Assembly (NCBI GenBank): GCA_963678925.1 | Contig: OY787533.1 | Span: 2,108,001-2,172,000, forward strand | Source: G963665925 sp963678925 | Lineage (GTDB): Bacteria > Bacillota > Clostridia > Peptostreptococcales > Acidaminobacteraceae | Reading direction: 5' to 3' | Length of the DNA stretch: 64,000 bases | Part shown: one piece after another, positions 34,899-46,400 of the stretch | Position numbering within the stretch: position 1 is the first letter of the stretch | How the letters are laid out: the number at the start of each line of letters is the position of its first letter | Made by a program: the position numbers and the translations under genes | The notes under the pieces: generated by a model | What the model was told of the DNA's origin: nothing | The model's input: the letters and a program-made list of their open reading frames with translations, nothing else | Databases searched by the model: none

Positions 34899-34927
34899 TT
34901 GACAAAAGCTTCAGGCTCCTGTAATAT
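34899..34927 (+). promoter_or_regulatory. Promoter of tRNA-Val/tRNA-Asp
   Basis: TTGACA (34899-34904), 17 bases, TAATAT (34922-34927), about 100 bases before tRNA-Val. The leader in between has no gene. Confidence 0.85.
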
Positions 34928-35028
34928 GAATATTGTCTTCGTGAAAGCGATGGCATGCAAATGTGCAGAATACTTGCGGTGTGGAGTACTTCGGTATGAT
35001 GAAGCATTACGTGGTTTCTGATATAGAT

Positions 35029-35104
35029 GGGAGTATAGCTCAGCTGGGAGAGCATCTGCCTTACAAGCAGAGGGTCATAGGTTCGAGCCCTATTACTCCC
35101 ACCA
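35029..35104 (+). tRNA. tRNA-Val (anticodon TAC)
   Basis: 76 bases; acceptor GGGAGTA/TACTCCC, encoded CCA, anticodon stem TCTGC/GCAGA, loop CTTACAA with TAC at 35062-35064. Confidence 0.97.
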
Positions 35105-35107
35105 TAT

Positions 35108-35184
35108 GGCCCAGTAGTTCAGTTGGTTAGAACGCCAGCCTGTCACGCTGGAGGTCGACGGTTCGAGTCCGTTCTGGGTCGCCA
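35108..35184 (+). tRNA. tRNA-Asp (anticodon GTC)
   Basis: 77 bases; acceptor GGCCCAG/CTGGGTC (one G-U), discriminator G then encoded CCA, anticodon stem CCAGC/GCTGG, loop CTGTCAC with GTC at 35142-35144. Only three bases separate it from tRNA-Val, so they share a transcript. Confidence 0.97.
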
Positions 35185-35191
35185 AATAAAG

Positions 35192-35221
35192 ACAACATAT
35201 CTTAGGATATGTTGTTTTTTC
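35192..35221 (+). terminator. Terminator of tRNA-Val/Asp
   Basis: ACAACATATC (35192-35201) pairs with GATATGTTGT (35206-35215) followed by TTTTT. Confidence 0.92.
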
Positions 35222-35240
35222 GTATGAGACAAAGAAATGC

Positions 35241-35304
35241 ACGGTTAAAGAATCAAAGCGTCATTTTTGTGCCAGCACAAATGACGCTTTGATTCTTTAA
35301 CCGT
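35241..35304. repeat. 64-base long inverted repeat
   Basis: The left arm (35241 to about 35272) and the right arm (about 35275-35304) are complementary over 30 bases except for two extra T in the left arm; the loop is about two bases. No T-run follows on either side and no gene lies inside. It sits between the tRNA terminator and the GNAT promoter. Confidence 0.9.
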
Positions 35305-35402
35305 ATATGGCGCGTCTAGCGACATGAGCAATCGCAGATTGCTCTGTGTTTTCTATAAGGAACAGCGCACACAAAATAACACTAATAATTTCCATATCCT
35401 AA

Positions 35403-35431
35403 TTGACGCAATACCCCAATTTTGGTAATGT
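35403..35431 (+). promoter_or_regulatory. Promoter of the GNAT gene
   Basis: TTGACG (35403-35408), 17 bases, TAATGT (35426-35431), 28 bases before the ATG. Confidence 0.65.
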
Positions 35432-35459
35432 GAAATTACTTACAGGGGGAGGGTGTTTT

Positions 35460-36323
35460 ATGATTGAAATTAGACGGGCCAAGCCGGAGGATAAGGCGCG
35501 GCTTAAGGATATATCCAGTCGCATTTGGGATGGCGATGATTATATCCCTTATGTGTTCGACAAATGGGTCGTGGAAGAAGGCGGCGAGTTTTCTGTTATA
35601 ACAGTGGATGGCCTTGTTGCCGGCTGTGCGAAAATCACAGCACTTGCAAATGACGTTCTGTGGCTGGAGGGGATTCGAGTAGATACGGAGTACAGGGGCC
35701 TTGGGCTGGGAAAGAAGCTTGCAGCATATCAGCTGGAGCGCGCTGCAGAAATTGGCTACAGACGGCTTGAACTCAGTTCTTTTATTGAAAATCATGAAAG
35801 TCTTGCAATTATTGAAAAACAGGGATTTGAGCAGGTTGCGGCATTCAAGTTCATGATCTGTGAGCACATAGACGAAAAAATGATTGAGGCGACAAAGGCG
35901 CGGGAAGAACGCCCTGTGCTTGTCGGCGAGGCCTTCGACAGGGACTTGCTGCTTGAAAGACTGCGTTCTAATGAGCGTGGCGGTTATCTGAATCTGGACT
36001 GGACCTTCCTATTGAGCGATGAGGCCTTTTTAGAGGAAATGGTCAGCCGTGAGCTCATCTACCGCTACAAGGACACGGTATTTGCCTTTGGCGACTGGAA
36101 CCAGAAGGATGATGGTCTCACCATATACTTTATCTATGGACCTGACTATGAAGAAGTAATTGTCTATATTCTCGAATATGCCTTGAAGAATCAGCATTCA
36201 AGCGTCATGATCATGGAAGAGGGCCTAGAGGGTGCCAAAGAAGTGCTTTTAGGGCATAATTTCATTGAAATTGCCCAAGATAGGGTAGATGCCTTTGTAT
36301 TCAGGCACAAAACAAGTCGGTAA
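35460..36323 (+). CDS. GNAT-family N-acetyltransferase with C-terminal extension
   Basis: This 287-residue protein has an N-terminal GNAT domain (about 1-140). VLWLEGIRVDTEYRGLGLGK is the acetyl-CoA-binding loop (R/QxxGxG/A) and SLAIIEKQGFEQV is the usual C-terminal strand. The second half (about 150-287) is unlike the first and I do not recognise it. The acceptor substrate is unknown. ATG 35460 has GGGGGAGGG upstream; the longer frame from 35403 would start inside the promoter. Confidence 0.8.
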   Translation: MIEIRRAKPEDKARLKDISSRIWDGDDYIPYVFDKWVVEEGGEFSVITVDGLVAGCAKITALANDVLWLEGIRVDTEYRGLGLGKKLAAYQLERAAEIGYRRLELSSFIENHESLAIIEKQGFEQVAAFKFMICEHIDEKMIEATKAREERPVLVGEAFDRDLLLERLRSNERGGYLNLDWTFLLSDEAFLEEMVSRELIYRYKDTVFAFGDWNQKDDGLTIYFIYGPDYEEVIVYILEYALKNQHSSVMIMEEGLEGAKEVLLGHNFIEIAQDRVDAFVFRHKTSR

Positions 36324-36470
36324 TCAGCACTTTCCTTGAAATCTTGGGTGCTGATTGATGAAAATAAGACCTGGAAACGGAAAATAAGTGGACAGCGTTC
36401 ACAAATTGTTCAAGGACAAGGGTAGTTGCCTATGCTACAATAAAAATGTAAAGGCTGGGAGGACATCGTA

Positions 36471-37820
36471 ATGTTGAAAGCATTCGAGTCAAACTTAATA
36501 GAGCAGGACCTGCTTGAAAAGGGCGACAAGGTAGTCCTTGGCGTTTCTGGCGGCCCGGATTCCATGGCTATGCTCGACTTGTTTCTTAGAATTAGGGAAG
36601 AATGGCGTCTTAGTCTTTTTGTTGTTCATGTCAATCATCTGTTTCGTGGCATTCATGCTGTGCGAGACGCACAGACCGTTGAAGCGTTTTGTGCGGACAA
36701 TGCGATAGCCTTTTATCGCTTTGACTATCCCGTAGAGGTGTTATCGAAAGAGTGGGGTATGTCATTTGAAGAGGCAGGGCGAAAGGTTCGTTATGAGTCT
36801 TTTGAAAAGGTCCGCCGTGAGGTGGATGCCAATCGAATTGCTGTTGCTCAAAATAGGAATGATCAGGCCGAAACCATACTGATGCGGATTATGCGCGGAA
36901 CAGGAATTGATGGTCTGAAGGGCGTTCCGATGAAAAGAGGACAGTTTATCATACGTCCGGTACTCTTTCTTTCCAGAGATGCGATTGAAACCTACTGCGC
37001 CCAAAGAGCATTGCCGATTTGCCGTGATCACACAAATGACGAAACCATTTATACACGCAATAAGATCCGCCATGAACTGATTCCTTATATTGAAGAGAAT
37101 TTCAATGAGCGGATTATGGAAGGCCTGTACAGACTGGGTGTTCTTGTTTCAAAGGATATGGACTATATTGAAACAAGTCTGGATAGGGTGCTCGATGAAA
37201 TGGGCATTGATTTGACTTTGCAGACGCCCATACCTCTTGCAGATTTCAATGGTCTTCATGAGGCTTTGAAATCAAGGGTGCTGAGGCGAATTCTTAAGGA
37301 ACTGACTGGGCTGAAGGATGTGACCAGCAAGCAGGTGGATGAAGTGATTGCACTTGTCGATGCAGGCAGGCATGGCAAGAAGAAGATTGTTTCCGGCGTT
37401 TTATTTCGAATTGAGTACGCTTGTTTGAAATATGAGCGTATGGATGCACGTGATCCAGCTATGGAAGAAAAACTCTCAATGCATGCTCTTGAGAAAAAAG
37501 AAATGAGCATTGAAAGCTATAAAGGGTATACACTTCAAAGTGACGAGGTCGCTGTTGACCTTGAAAAAATTGATGGCAAGTTAAACGTAAGGTACCGTGA
37601 AGACGGTGATGTGTTTCATCCCCTTGGGATGAAGGGAACTAAAAAAATAAAGAAATTCTTCATTGACTTGAAAATTCCGGCCATAGAGCGGGATGAAATT
37701 CCTCTGCTGTGTGATGGCTCAGGCATCATATGGGTTGTTGGATACAGACTCAGCGAACGCGTCAAGGTAGATGAAAAAACTCGCTGTGTGGGAATTTTCA
37801 AGTGGTCTGACAGTTGTTGA
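36471..37820 (+). CDS. tilS: tRNA(Ile)-lysidine synthase
   Basis: This 449-residue ATP-pyrophosphatase modifies C34 of tRNA-Ile(CAT) to lysidine so that it reads AUA. The PP-loop VVLGVSGGPDSMAMLDLF is near residue 25, followed by NRNDQAETILMRIMRGTGIDG and the C-terminal TilS substrate-binding domain (from about 360, NVRYREDGDVFHPLGMKG). GGGAGGA lies before the ATG. In Bacillus hprT lies between tilS and ftsH; it is missing here. Confidence 0.94.
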   Translation: MLKAFESNLIEQDLLEKGDKVVLGVSGGPDSMAMLDLFLRIREEWRLSLFVVHVNHLFRGIHAVRDAQTVEAFCADNAIAFYRFDYPVEVLSKEWGMSFEEAGRKVRYESFEKVRREVDANRIAVAQNRNDQAETILMRIMRGTGIDGLKGVPMKRGQFIIRPVLFLSRDAIETYCAQRALPICRDHTNDETIYTRNKIRHELIPYIEENFNERIMEGLYRLGVLVSKDMDYIETSLDRVLDEMGIDLTLQTPIPLADFNGLHEALKSRVLRRILKELTGLKDVTSKQVDEVIALVDAGRHGKKKIVSGVLFRIEYACLKYERMDARDPAMEEKLSMHALEKKEMSIESYKGYTLQSDEVAVDLEKIDGKLNVRYREDGDVFHPLGMKGTKKIKKFFIDLKIPAIERDEIPLLCDGSGIIWVVGYRLSERVKVDEKTRCVGIFKWSDSC

Positions 37821-37842
37821 AACTTTCTAAATATGATAGAAT
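37814..37842 (+). promoter_or_regulatory. Promoter of ftsH
   Basis: TTGTTG (37814-37819), 17 bases, TAGAAT (37837-37842); the -35 overlaps the tilS stop. Confidence 0.5.
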
Positions 37843-37875
37843 GAGGAGACTTTATTTAAATTGAGGAGGATATGG

Positions 37876-39885
37876 ATGCGAAAGTTTTTTAAAGGGGCAA
37901 CCTTTTATATATTGCTCTTCCTCGTTATTTTCCTAATCGTCCAATTTGCTGGCGGTGGTAATCAGCAAGAGATTAAGGACCTAACGACGACGGAACTGAT
38001 TAACAATATTGAAAACAAGACAATACTTCAAATGGAAATCCTTGAGAACAATGTTGTTCAAGGTAAGCTGACAGATGGCACTGTTTTTACAACGCATGTG
38101 CCGGGTATGATTGAGCAGCCGTTCGGAAATGAACTCTACACTGTCATTAAGGACAGCGGGCTGTCGCTCAATAGTGAACCGCCAATGCCAACACCGTGGT
38201 TTGTGGATATACTGCCAACCATATTCCTTGTACTGCTTCTGGTGGTATTTTGGTTTGTGTTTATGCAAAATTCCCAGGGTGGCGGGTCAAAGGTGATGTC
38301 CTTTGGCAAGAGCAAGGCACGTATGATCAAGGATGATGAAGGAAAGAAAATCACATTCGCCGATGTTGCGGGTCTTAAAGAAGAAAAAGAAGAACTTTGG
38401 GAAATCGTCGACTTCCTGAAGAGCCCGAAAAGATACATGGATCTGGGTGCACGTATTCCTAAGGGTATCCTTATGGTGGGACCTCCGGGTACAGGTAAGA
38501 CATATCTTTCAAAAGCCATTGCAGGTGAAGCTGGCGTACCTTTCTTCAGCATTTCCGGTTCGGACTTTGTTGAAATGTTTGTCGGTGTCGGTGCTTCCCG
38601 TGTGCGTGACCTCTTCGAAAACGCAAAGAAAAATGCACCATGTATCATATTTATCGATGAGATTGACGCTGTGGGTAGAAAACGTGGTGCGGGTCTTGGT
38701 GGTGGTCACGATGAGCGTGAGCAGACACTTAACCAGCTACTCGTTGAAATGGACGGCTTCAGCGATAATGAAGGTATTATCATGATTGCAGCGACAAACA
38801 GACCGGATATTCTTGACCCGGCGCTGCTGCGTCCGGGCCGTTTCGACCGTGAAATCACTGTTGGAAGACCAGATGTTCGTGAACGTGAGGAAATCATTGC
38901 GGTTCATGCTAAAAACAAACCGCTTGCTGAAGATGTGGATTTCAAAGTGCTTGCGAAGAGCACGCCTGGGTTCACACCTGCAGATATTGAAAACCTTATG
39001 AATGAGTCAGCACTTCTGGCTGCAAGAAAGAAAGATACAAAGATCCACATGGATACAATCAAAGAGGCGACAACGAAAGTTATTGCCGGTGTTGAAAAGA
39101 AAAGTCGTGTCGTCAGTGAGAAAGAACGTAGACTGACAGCTTATCATGAAGGTGGACATGCACTACTTGCGAGACTTCTACCGGATATGGATCCTGTGCA
39201 TCAGGTGACGATCATCCCGCGTGGTCGTGCTGGTGGCTTTACGATGCAGCTTCCGCAGGAAGATAGAAACTATCGTACGAAGAAGCAGATGGAAAATGAA
39301 TTGATCGTGCTTCTGGGTGGACGTGTTGCAGAAAAACTGATTCTTCAGGATATTTCAACAGGTGCATCCAATGACTTGGAACGAGTTTCGGCGATTGCGC
39401 GCAGCATGGTGACGAAGTTTGCCATGAGTGAAAACCTGAGCTCCATGTCTTACAGTTCTGAAGATGAGGTCTTCCTCGGTCGTGATATGACAACGCGTAG
39501 AAACTATTCTGAACAGGTTGCAGCTGAAATTGACCGTGAGGTTCGCCGTATTGTAGATAACGCTTACGATAAGGCTGAACAACTTCTGACGGACAATATC
39601 GACAAGCTTCATACCATTGCGGAGTCTCTTCTGGAATATGAGACACTTGAAGCTGATGAGTTTGATCTGTGCTTTAGCGATGGTCTTGAAGCACTTCGCG
39701 AGAAAGTGGCACAAGATGAAGAACGCAGAAAAGAAGAACGTGCAAAGGCAAAAGAACAGGCTGATGCAGAAAAGCTTGCCTTTGAAGCTTTGATCAATGC
39801 GAAAACAGAGCTTGAGAAGACAAAAGTTGATACGGAAGTACCTACTGAAGAAAAAACGGATGCAGACGACACAACTCAAGTCTAA
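37876..39885 (+). CDS. ftsH: ATP-dependent zinc metalloprotease FtsH
   Basis: This 669-residue membrane AAA+ protease degrades unneeded membrane and cytoplasmic proteins. Two membrane helices (about 5-24 and 108-128) flank a small extracellular domain. The AAA domain has Walker A GPPGTGKT (near 202), Walker B CIIFIDEIDAVGRKRGAG and the pore loop FVGVG. The Zn site is HEGGH (near 424; the family more often has HEAGH). The C-terminus is a charged helical tail. TTG 37861 extends the frame by five codons, but GAGGAGG (37863-37869) serves ATG 37876. Confidence 0.96.
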   Translation: MRKFFKGATFYILLFLVIFLIVQFAGGGNQQEIKDLTTTELINNIENKTILQMEILENNVVQGKLTDGTVFTTHVPGMIEQPFGNELYTVIKDSGLSLNSEPPMPTPWFVDILPTIFLVLLLVVFWFVFMQNSQGGGSKVMSFGKSKARMIKDDEGKKITFADVAGLKEEKEELWEIVDFLKSPKRYMDLGARIPKGILMVGPPGTGKTYLSKAIAGEAGVPFFSISGSDFVEMFVGVGASRVRDLFENAKKNAPCIIFIDEIDAVGRKRGAGLGGGHDEREQTLNQLLVEMDGFSDNEGIIMIAATNRPDILDPALLRPGRFDREITVGRPDVREREEIIAVHAKNKPLAEDVDFKVLAKSTPGFTPADIENLMNESALLAARKKDTKIHMDTIKEATTKVIAGVEKKSRVVSEKERRLTAYHEGGHALLARLLPDMDPVHQVTIIPRGRAGGFTMQLPQEDRNYRTKKQMENELIVLLGGRVAEKLILQDISTGASNDLERVSAIARSMVTKFAMSENLSSMSYSSEDEVFLGRDMTTRRNYSEQVAAEIDREVRRIVDNAYDKAEQLLTDNIDKLHTIAESLLEYETLEADEFDLCFSDGLEALREKVAQDEERRKEERAKAKEQADAEKLAFEALINAKTELEKTKVDTEVPTEEKTDADDTTQV

Positions 39886-39911
39886 AGTAATCAGTAAGCT
39901 ATAATGAAATC

Positions 39912-39947
39912 AAATCCCCGCTGTGGTTGCAGCGGGGATTTTTTTGT
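39912..39947 (+). terminator. Terminator of ftsH
   Basis: AAATCCCCGCTG pairs with CAGCGGGGATTT around TGGTTG, followed by TTTTTG. Confidence 0.93.
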
Positions 39948-40459
39948 CTAAAGAATTATTAACGTAAGCATGCAAATGCCTGAAACAGGTTGCTTTCAGT
40001 TATATTAGAAATGCTGATATAAAATTCCAAACTATGCAGGCGTATTCGATTCTAAAGATTTTATAAGAGGCACCATAGGTGCTGGGTGGACAAATTTAAA
40101 TTGTTATGGAAATGTGATGGATTCTAAAATGTTTAGGCGAAATGCTTAATCATTTTTTTATTTCATAAATGCAACGACAAAGAATTTATGCATTAAAAAT
40201 GAATAAATATAACTACAAATAGCGTATTAAATGAGCGCCAAGAATTACAATGCGCTATATATGCGACCTTCATACAAAATTCAATTGCAAAACGATTGAA
40301 ATATAACAATTTGGTAACAAACAAAAGAATAAATATGCACATATGGGGTAATTATAATATATGTATGTTTGTGCGGTAAATCCTGAGGGGGGGCGTAGTT
40401 TGAAGCAGGATGATAGTGGGTTATGAGCTGGTAGAAGGCAAAAGGGAGGAGGAAGTCGC
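39948..40459 (+). other. AT-rich intergenic region upstream of the giant surface-protein gene
   Basis: These 512 bases are much richer in A+T than the neighbours and hold no credible gene. A -10 TATAAT lies at 40353-40358 without a good -35. The 5' leader includes a run of seven G (near 40386) and ends in GGGAGGAGG (40444-40452). I looked for a c-di-GMP or other known riboswitch core in the last 90 bases and saw none. Confidence 0.5.
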
Positions 40460-43400
40460 TTGAAGAAAAGAATATGGCGCTTAATCAGTTTGCTGCTGAT
40501 TTTCGCGATGGGATTTTCAGGGCCGTTGGGGCAAGTCGCCTACGCGTATGATTCGCTGGGGTATTTTGACTTCGATTTAGGTGAAAGCCCGTATATTGAT
40601 TTTAACAACACATCGACGGCAGCTCTAACTATTGATCTTGAAAATGCAGCAGCTTTGAAATTTGTACTAGAAGGGTTAACGGACGAAGGTGTCGTAAATG
40701 GAGATGTAGATGGAGATAATCGTGTGCAAGGATTCTTAGAATCTTTCGGCGTAATGCTGACGGATCAAGATGCGCCGACAGGAAATGTGTCTATCGCACA
40801 GGCAACAGGTAACCTTGTGAATTCGAATGAGGCCTCGGTTCTTGAAATTGCTCTGGAAGTGGGACAGACATTAAGAAACGAGACACCATACCGCATAGAA
40901 TTTTTGACACCAACTGTACGTTCACTGATAAACCGTATTGCCATGAATGTCTACACGGCATCGGATATTGAAAAAAATGTCAAATTTGAGACAGTAGATG
41001 AAGCAGGTACAATTTTGTCGCAGAACTTGGCACACTTTGATGTTTCATCTCAATCAGCTATTACAGTCAGAGAGTTTACTGGAGACAATATTCTAACCTT
41101 ATCAGGTCCGACACTGAGCATGGATCTTGGTAATGTAACTGATTTTGGATTAGCGAATCTGGAGTTTATTGTTGAAGGCATCGGTCAGCTTTCTGATACG
41201 CCAACGCCGAGTCATGCCTATCTAAATGGTGCAGACTCGCTTATGTGCGGATTCCAGGAGCTGAATGCAGATCCGTATGTATATAGTCTGGCTGTGCCAA
41301 TAGATATCACACCGATATCAGGGGAGACCACATTTGCCATTGAACTGGATGATGTCGGGATGCAGGCTTATTCAACTTTGATCGATCAGTACATCAATAC
41401 GAATCCATCAGATGGAAACGTATATGTGCTTGGTAAGGATGCAAGCGGAGATGTTGTCGCGTACAATCTTCTGACCAGCACAAACAAAGAGCTTTATGTC
41501 GATCCGACATTTATGTTTGACGGTACAACACAGCCGCCATTCGTAGGATTTTATGACATGTCGGTTTTGCCAGTCCTCAAATACATCTACACAGGAATTC
41601 CGGATACCGCTGGTTCTGGAATGCTTGTAGATGGTGTTTCTTCCTATGATTTGGATGATGGATACGGCCCACATGAAACGCCGTTTTCACTCACTCTTAC
41701 TGAGGATTCCTATCAGGACGGCGACTATACGCTCGACAGCATGTGGTTCAAGGAACTTGACGGAGAGGTCCTGAATCCAGGTGCTGAAGTACCTGTACAC
41801 ATCTTTGAAGACAATACAGTTGTGCTCAGTCATGATAATTTGGAGGTTGCAGAAGAACTGCGTCCGATTACCACTGAATTCCACTGGACACCAGACGCAT
41901 CGGTAATTGAATCCTTCTTCGAGTGGGCATACCTTGAGGAGTATCAAATCGGGTCCGATACGGATATCCACGTGATTACAGAGCCGTATTCAGGAAATAT
42001 CGGCGATCTGTATCTGGAAATCGTCGAACTGGACTATGATAACCGGATTGACGGCGAACCGGCTCAAAGCAAGCTGGAGCGCTATGAGGCGACTGATATT
42101 GATGATGTGTCAATAGCTGACAAATCGCGAATCACCTTTGAACGTATATCGACGGACTACATGGGTCTCGATGCAGCTACGAACACGTATGATTTAAGAG
42201 CCAATCTTGTATTTAACAACCCGGAACTCACTAGCCTCGGTGCGGTTGAAACATTGCTTGACGGTACGCTTGAAGCAGATTTCTATCCGCCAGAACCATA
42301 TTCTATGCAGTTTGATGGCATGTTAGATGGCGTATATTACTTCGTCATTGGCATGAATGACAAAGTGGATGTTGCGCAGCTTAGTGCCAACAAGGACAAG
42401 TTCCTGGATCTCTTTAACAAGATATCTGATATAAGTAGCGCAAGCATTGTGAGTGTCGAAGGATATCAAGACCCTTATAATACCATGCCTGTAACGGATG
42501 GCATGTACAGCATGATTCTAGTAGGCGTGGACACACTTCTGCCACCGCATACAGAAATGGTTTTCAACGCTACTGTAGAAAACCAAGGATCAGCAGATCT
42601 TGATTTTGATTACGACGCTTCCATGGAACAGATTGTTATCAAGAGTGAAGGCAGCGGCAGCGGGGATTTGGTCTTCCATGTTGTGGAAACAGGAGGCGGA
42701 GACCAGTACATTACAAAATCCTACCAGGCAGCAGCTGTGCAGACAGACTACAGTGTGGATTACTTCATTGAAGTGGCATTCGATGCATATCCGATAAAAG
42801 TCGATGCCGAATCACTGCTTACAGGCAGTTCCTTCTTTGCAGGTATCACTGATGCCAACGGAAATGCCATGTTTGAAACCGAATTTGTCGAACTCTATAT
42901 GGAAACACAAATCAACAGCATGCTTCTGGATGCTGATGGCAATTACCTTCTCAATGCAAATCTGAGCCTGATTCCGGTTTCTGATATTCCAGAGCCTACA
43001 TCAGGATCGGCGATTATCTGGGAAAATGTCTACAATCTGTCATCAGACGCTGACGGCATGATTTACGGAAGCGTTTATCCAGGCAGTTATCTCGCATTTG
43101 AGCTGACTGAAAAGGATGCTGAAGGCGTGAAGGAAGATCGGAGCATTGATTTGAATTTGGCCTTCCCAGTACGAAGCAGCTTTGATCCGTATATGGATCC
43201 GATCCAGCTGCCGGCAGATAATGTTTCAGGTAACTCACTGCGTTCGGGTACGGTCTATGAGGAAGATATCATTTTCATCAAGTCTGAATACCTGGACGAC
43301 CTCCAGGCAGCTATGGCTGACATGAGCAACTGGGAGCTTTTCGATGTGCTGGACATGTTCTATATCAAGGAAGTTACAACAGAAGCAGACGGACAGTTCA

Positions 43401-46400
43401 ATATGTATCTGACACCGGGCGACTACACCTTGATTGGTAAGTATGAAGGCGACAGCATTATTGACGCAGTCAGTGTAAATGGTACGGCGGTTTCGCCAAG
43501 TGCACCATATGCGTTTACTGTCGGGTCCAGCGGAATTACGACCATTGCAGATATCGAGTTCCCACCACCTACTGTAACCGGTACGATTACGGATTATACA
43601 GGCGCGCCTCTGGATGAGGTCTATGTGGAACTCAAGGGTGCAAATGGTCATTATGAAACAATAACAGATGCAAACGGCGTCTTCAATATGGCGGTCAATG
43701 TGGCTGGCGATTACAGTCTGATCGTGGTTCGCAGTGACTGGGATTCAGAAGGTCCTGGACAGCTGTTTGTAAATGAAACAGGCTTTGATAACCTGTCGAT
43801 TACAGAGTCTGAAATCACCCAAATTGGCGCGGGTACGCTTGATGCGGTCGATATGGGCACAACAGCGCTCCCACCGGCAACAATGGTTGTTCAGTTCCGA
43901 GTTGGTGAGTCAGATGTCGGCTATGATGCATATAGCGGCATTATGATAACCCAGGCAGCAGGAACTGGAGAAGAACCGCCTGAGTTCGAGGTGAGCTCAA
44001 GAACGGGTGGATTCAACCTCTATCTGCCAGATGGGGATTATTCTATCGAGGAATTTGATTTCAACGATATGTACGTCGAGCTTGATCCTACACTTGATTT
44101 CAATATTCCAGCAACGGCATCGCCATACTACATTGACTTGAACGATTACTACAATGCGGTAATCACAGTGCTTGACGAAAGCGGTCAGCCACTTGAAGGA
44201 TACCGTGTTGAAGTTGAAAATGAGTTCAACTGGTGGTATCAGAATGCGGTAACCAACGCATCAGGGGATGCGTTCTTCAACTTTGATGTGCCGACAGACG
44301 GTACAGATGCCATGATTCATGTGGTTGGCTATGAGTACAAGGACAAATGGTATGATCTGTACGACCAGAATCTGTGGATGAATGTCAACAACACCCACAG
44401 TGGTACCAATAAGGCAGAACTGACCATCACTGTTCAAAAGCCAAACTTCAGTGGTACCGTTTATTATGACGGTGAAACACAGATTAAGAATGGTCATCTG
44501 GATATCCGATGGAAGTCGGATTCCGGAACCATGATGGATGAATGGTATAACATCTGGATTAATGAAAGCGGCGATTTCACATTTGCATTGCCAAAAGCGG
44601 GGACATATATTATTGAATCTGCAGGCGCAAACTATGCAGGTATGGAAAATATGGACCTGTCTTGGTTTGAAATCAATAAAGCAATCGATGTTGTAGATGT
44701 GGGTGGCGTGCTTACAGTGGTTGAAGCCGGAACAACAACACCTATAGATATGCCAATGACAATTACAAAAGCCCAGCCAAACTTTGCGGGGCATCTGTAC
44801 AAGTCGGGCTCAACGCCATATCTCGCTTCGGTCGACGCAACTGAGTTTTACGTTTCCATGATCGTTCAGCAAACGGGTGTAGATCCAATACTGCTTGAAT
44901 ACGAGCCATGGAACTATGAGTATTATGTTGAAGTTAAACAGGATGGCTATTTTGAAGCCAACTTGGACGCTTCTAACGGCTATCAGGTTGTTGGAGTACA
45001 GACTTCGCGCGGCTGGTTTGAGTTCAGCACGCCTGTACCTGTAACGCTTTCTGAAGCCTCACTCAGTACAATTACAGCACCGACACCGAACTTCAATGGT
45101 GTTATCGCTGAATTTGACGGCACGCCGATTACGGGCATCAACTATGGTCGTGTCGAGGTTGAAAAAGCGGATGGAACACTCTGGACCGGCGCGGATATTG
45201 ATGACGCCGGAAACTTTGGACTCGCACTTGAAAACGGTGCTGAGTATGTCATTCGCGAGTACTGGTATGACACGGAAGAAACAACGGGCGTCTATACCAA
45301 CCACTATGTGCGTCTTGACAGGACGGTGACGGTAGGTACAGGCACCAGCGATCTGACACTAGCACCAAATTTCATGATCACCCTTTCGACATCGAGTGAT
45401 CTGATGGGCATTCCGACACAAGGAACACAGGAGTACGATGACTTCCTGATGTACAATAATTATTTCAATGCCAACATCAGACCAGTTCTGACCTCGGCCG
45501 ATTTTGAAACAGTGGCTAAGTACCAGGACTATCTGAACAATCCTTGGAACTATGGTCTATGGGTTGAAGGCAAATATGATGCAGCATCAGGGAATGTAGC
45601 GTTTTACACTTATCTGGATCCAGGTACCTATGAGCTGATGGATGTCAACGGCATGTATCTGAATCTGGAAATTGGAGAAGAATTCACGGTGAACGGTGCC
45701 TCGTCTTCTTCCAATTTGAACTATGAAACGTCTCCGGACAGATACACTATGGATGTCCTCTACGAAACAAACGTAACAGGTACTATTTTAGAATCAGGAC
45801 AGGCAGTGCCTTATGCATGGGTGAACTTCATGCGTACCGATGTGGCGTGGGATGATTATACTACGAGCATGTGGTACGGTACGAAAACCAATGCAAACGG
45901 TGAGTTCGCACTCAATCTTCCGGGTGATGAGCAAAGCGGTCCTGACGGTGATGACGAAACGACAGCCGACTACAGGCTGGAAGGCTACAATACTGAAGGG
46001 TACTGGGAAGGCTATCAATGGATACCGGGCAAGTGGACCCCTGTTGGATACAGATTCCAAATCAATTCCAGCGGCGATTTGACAGATACCAGCGGCAATC
46101 TTCTCAGTGAAATCAGCATTACACCGAATGTGACTGGCAAGGTCTACAAGTACTTTAAAGACTATGACAATGCTGCCGATTTTATTGAAGCAGCACCATC
46201 AATCGGGGATCAGGTACAGGCGAAACAGGCATGGCTGACTATCTGGCCATACGACACCTCTGACCCGAACTATGAAATTCCATGGGAAGACTGGGATAAA
46301 TCCATTTGGACAGAGACAGATCCAGATACGGGACTTTTCTCGCTCATGCTGGAGCCTGGAGACTATATCGTAGCAGACGCTTCCATGAACAATTTCTGGT

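Noticed and set aside
35241..35304. Intrinsic terminator
   Set aside because: The long stem has no T-run on either strand, and the tRNA transcript already ends at 35192-35221.
40380..40459. c-di-GMP or other known riboswitch before the giant surface protein
   Set aside because: The G-rich leader lacks the conserved cores of the classes I know.
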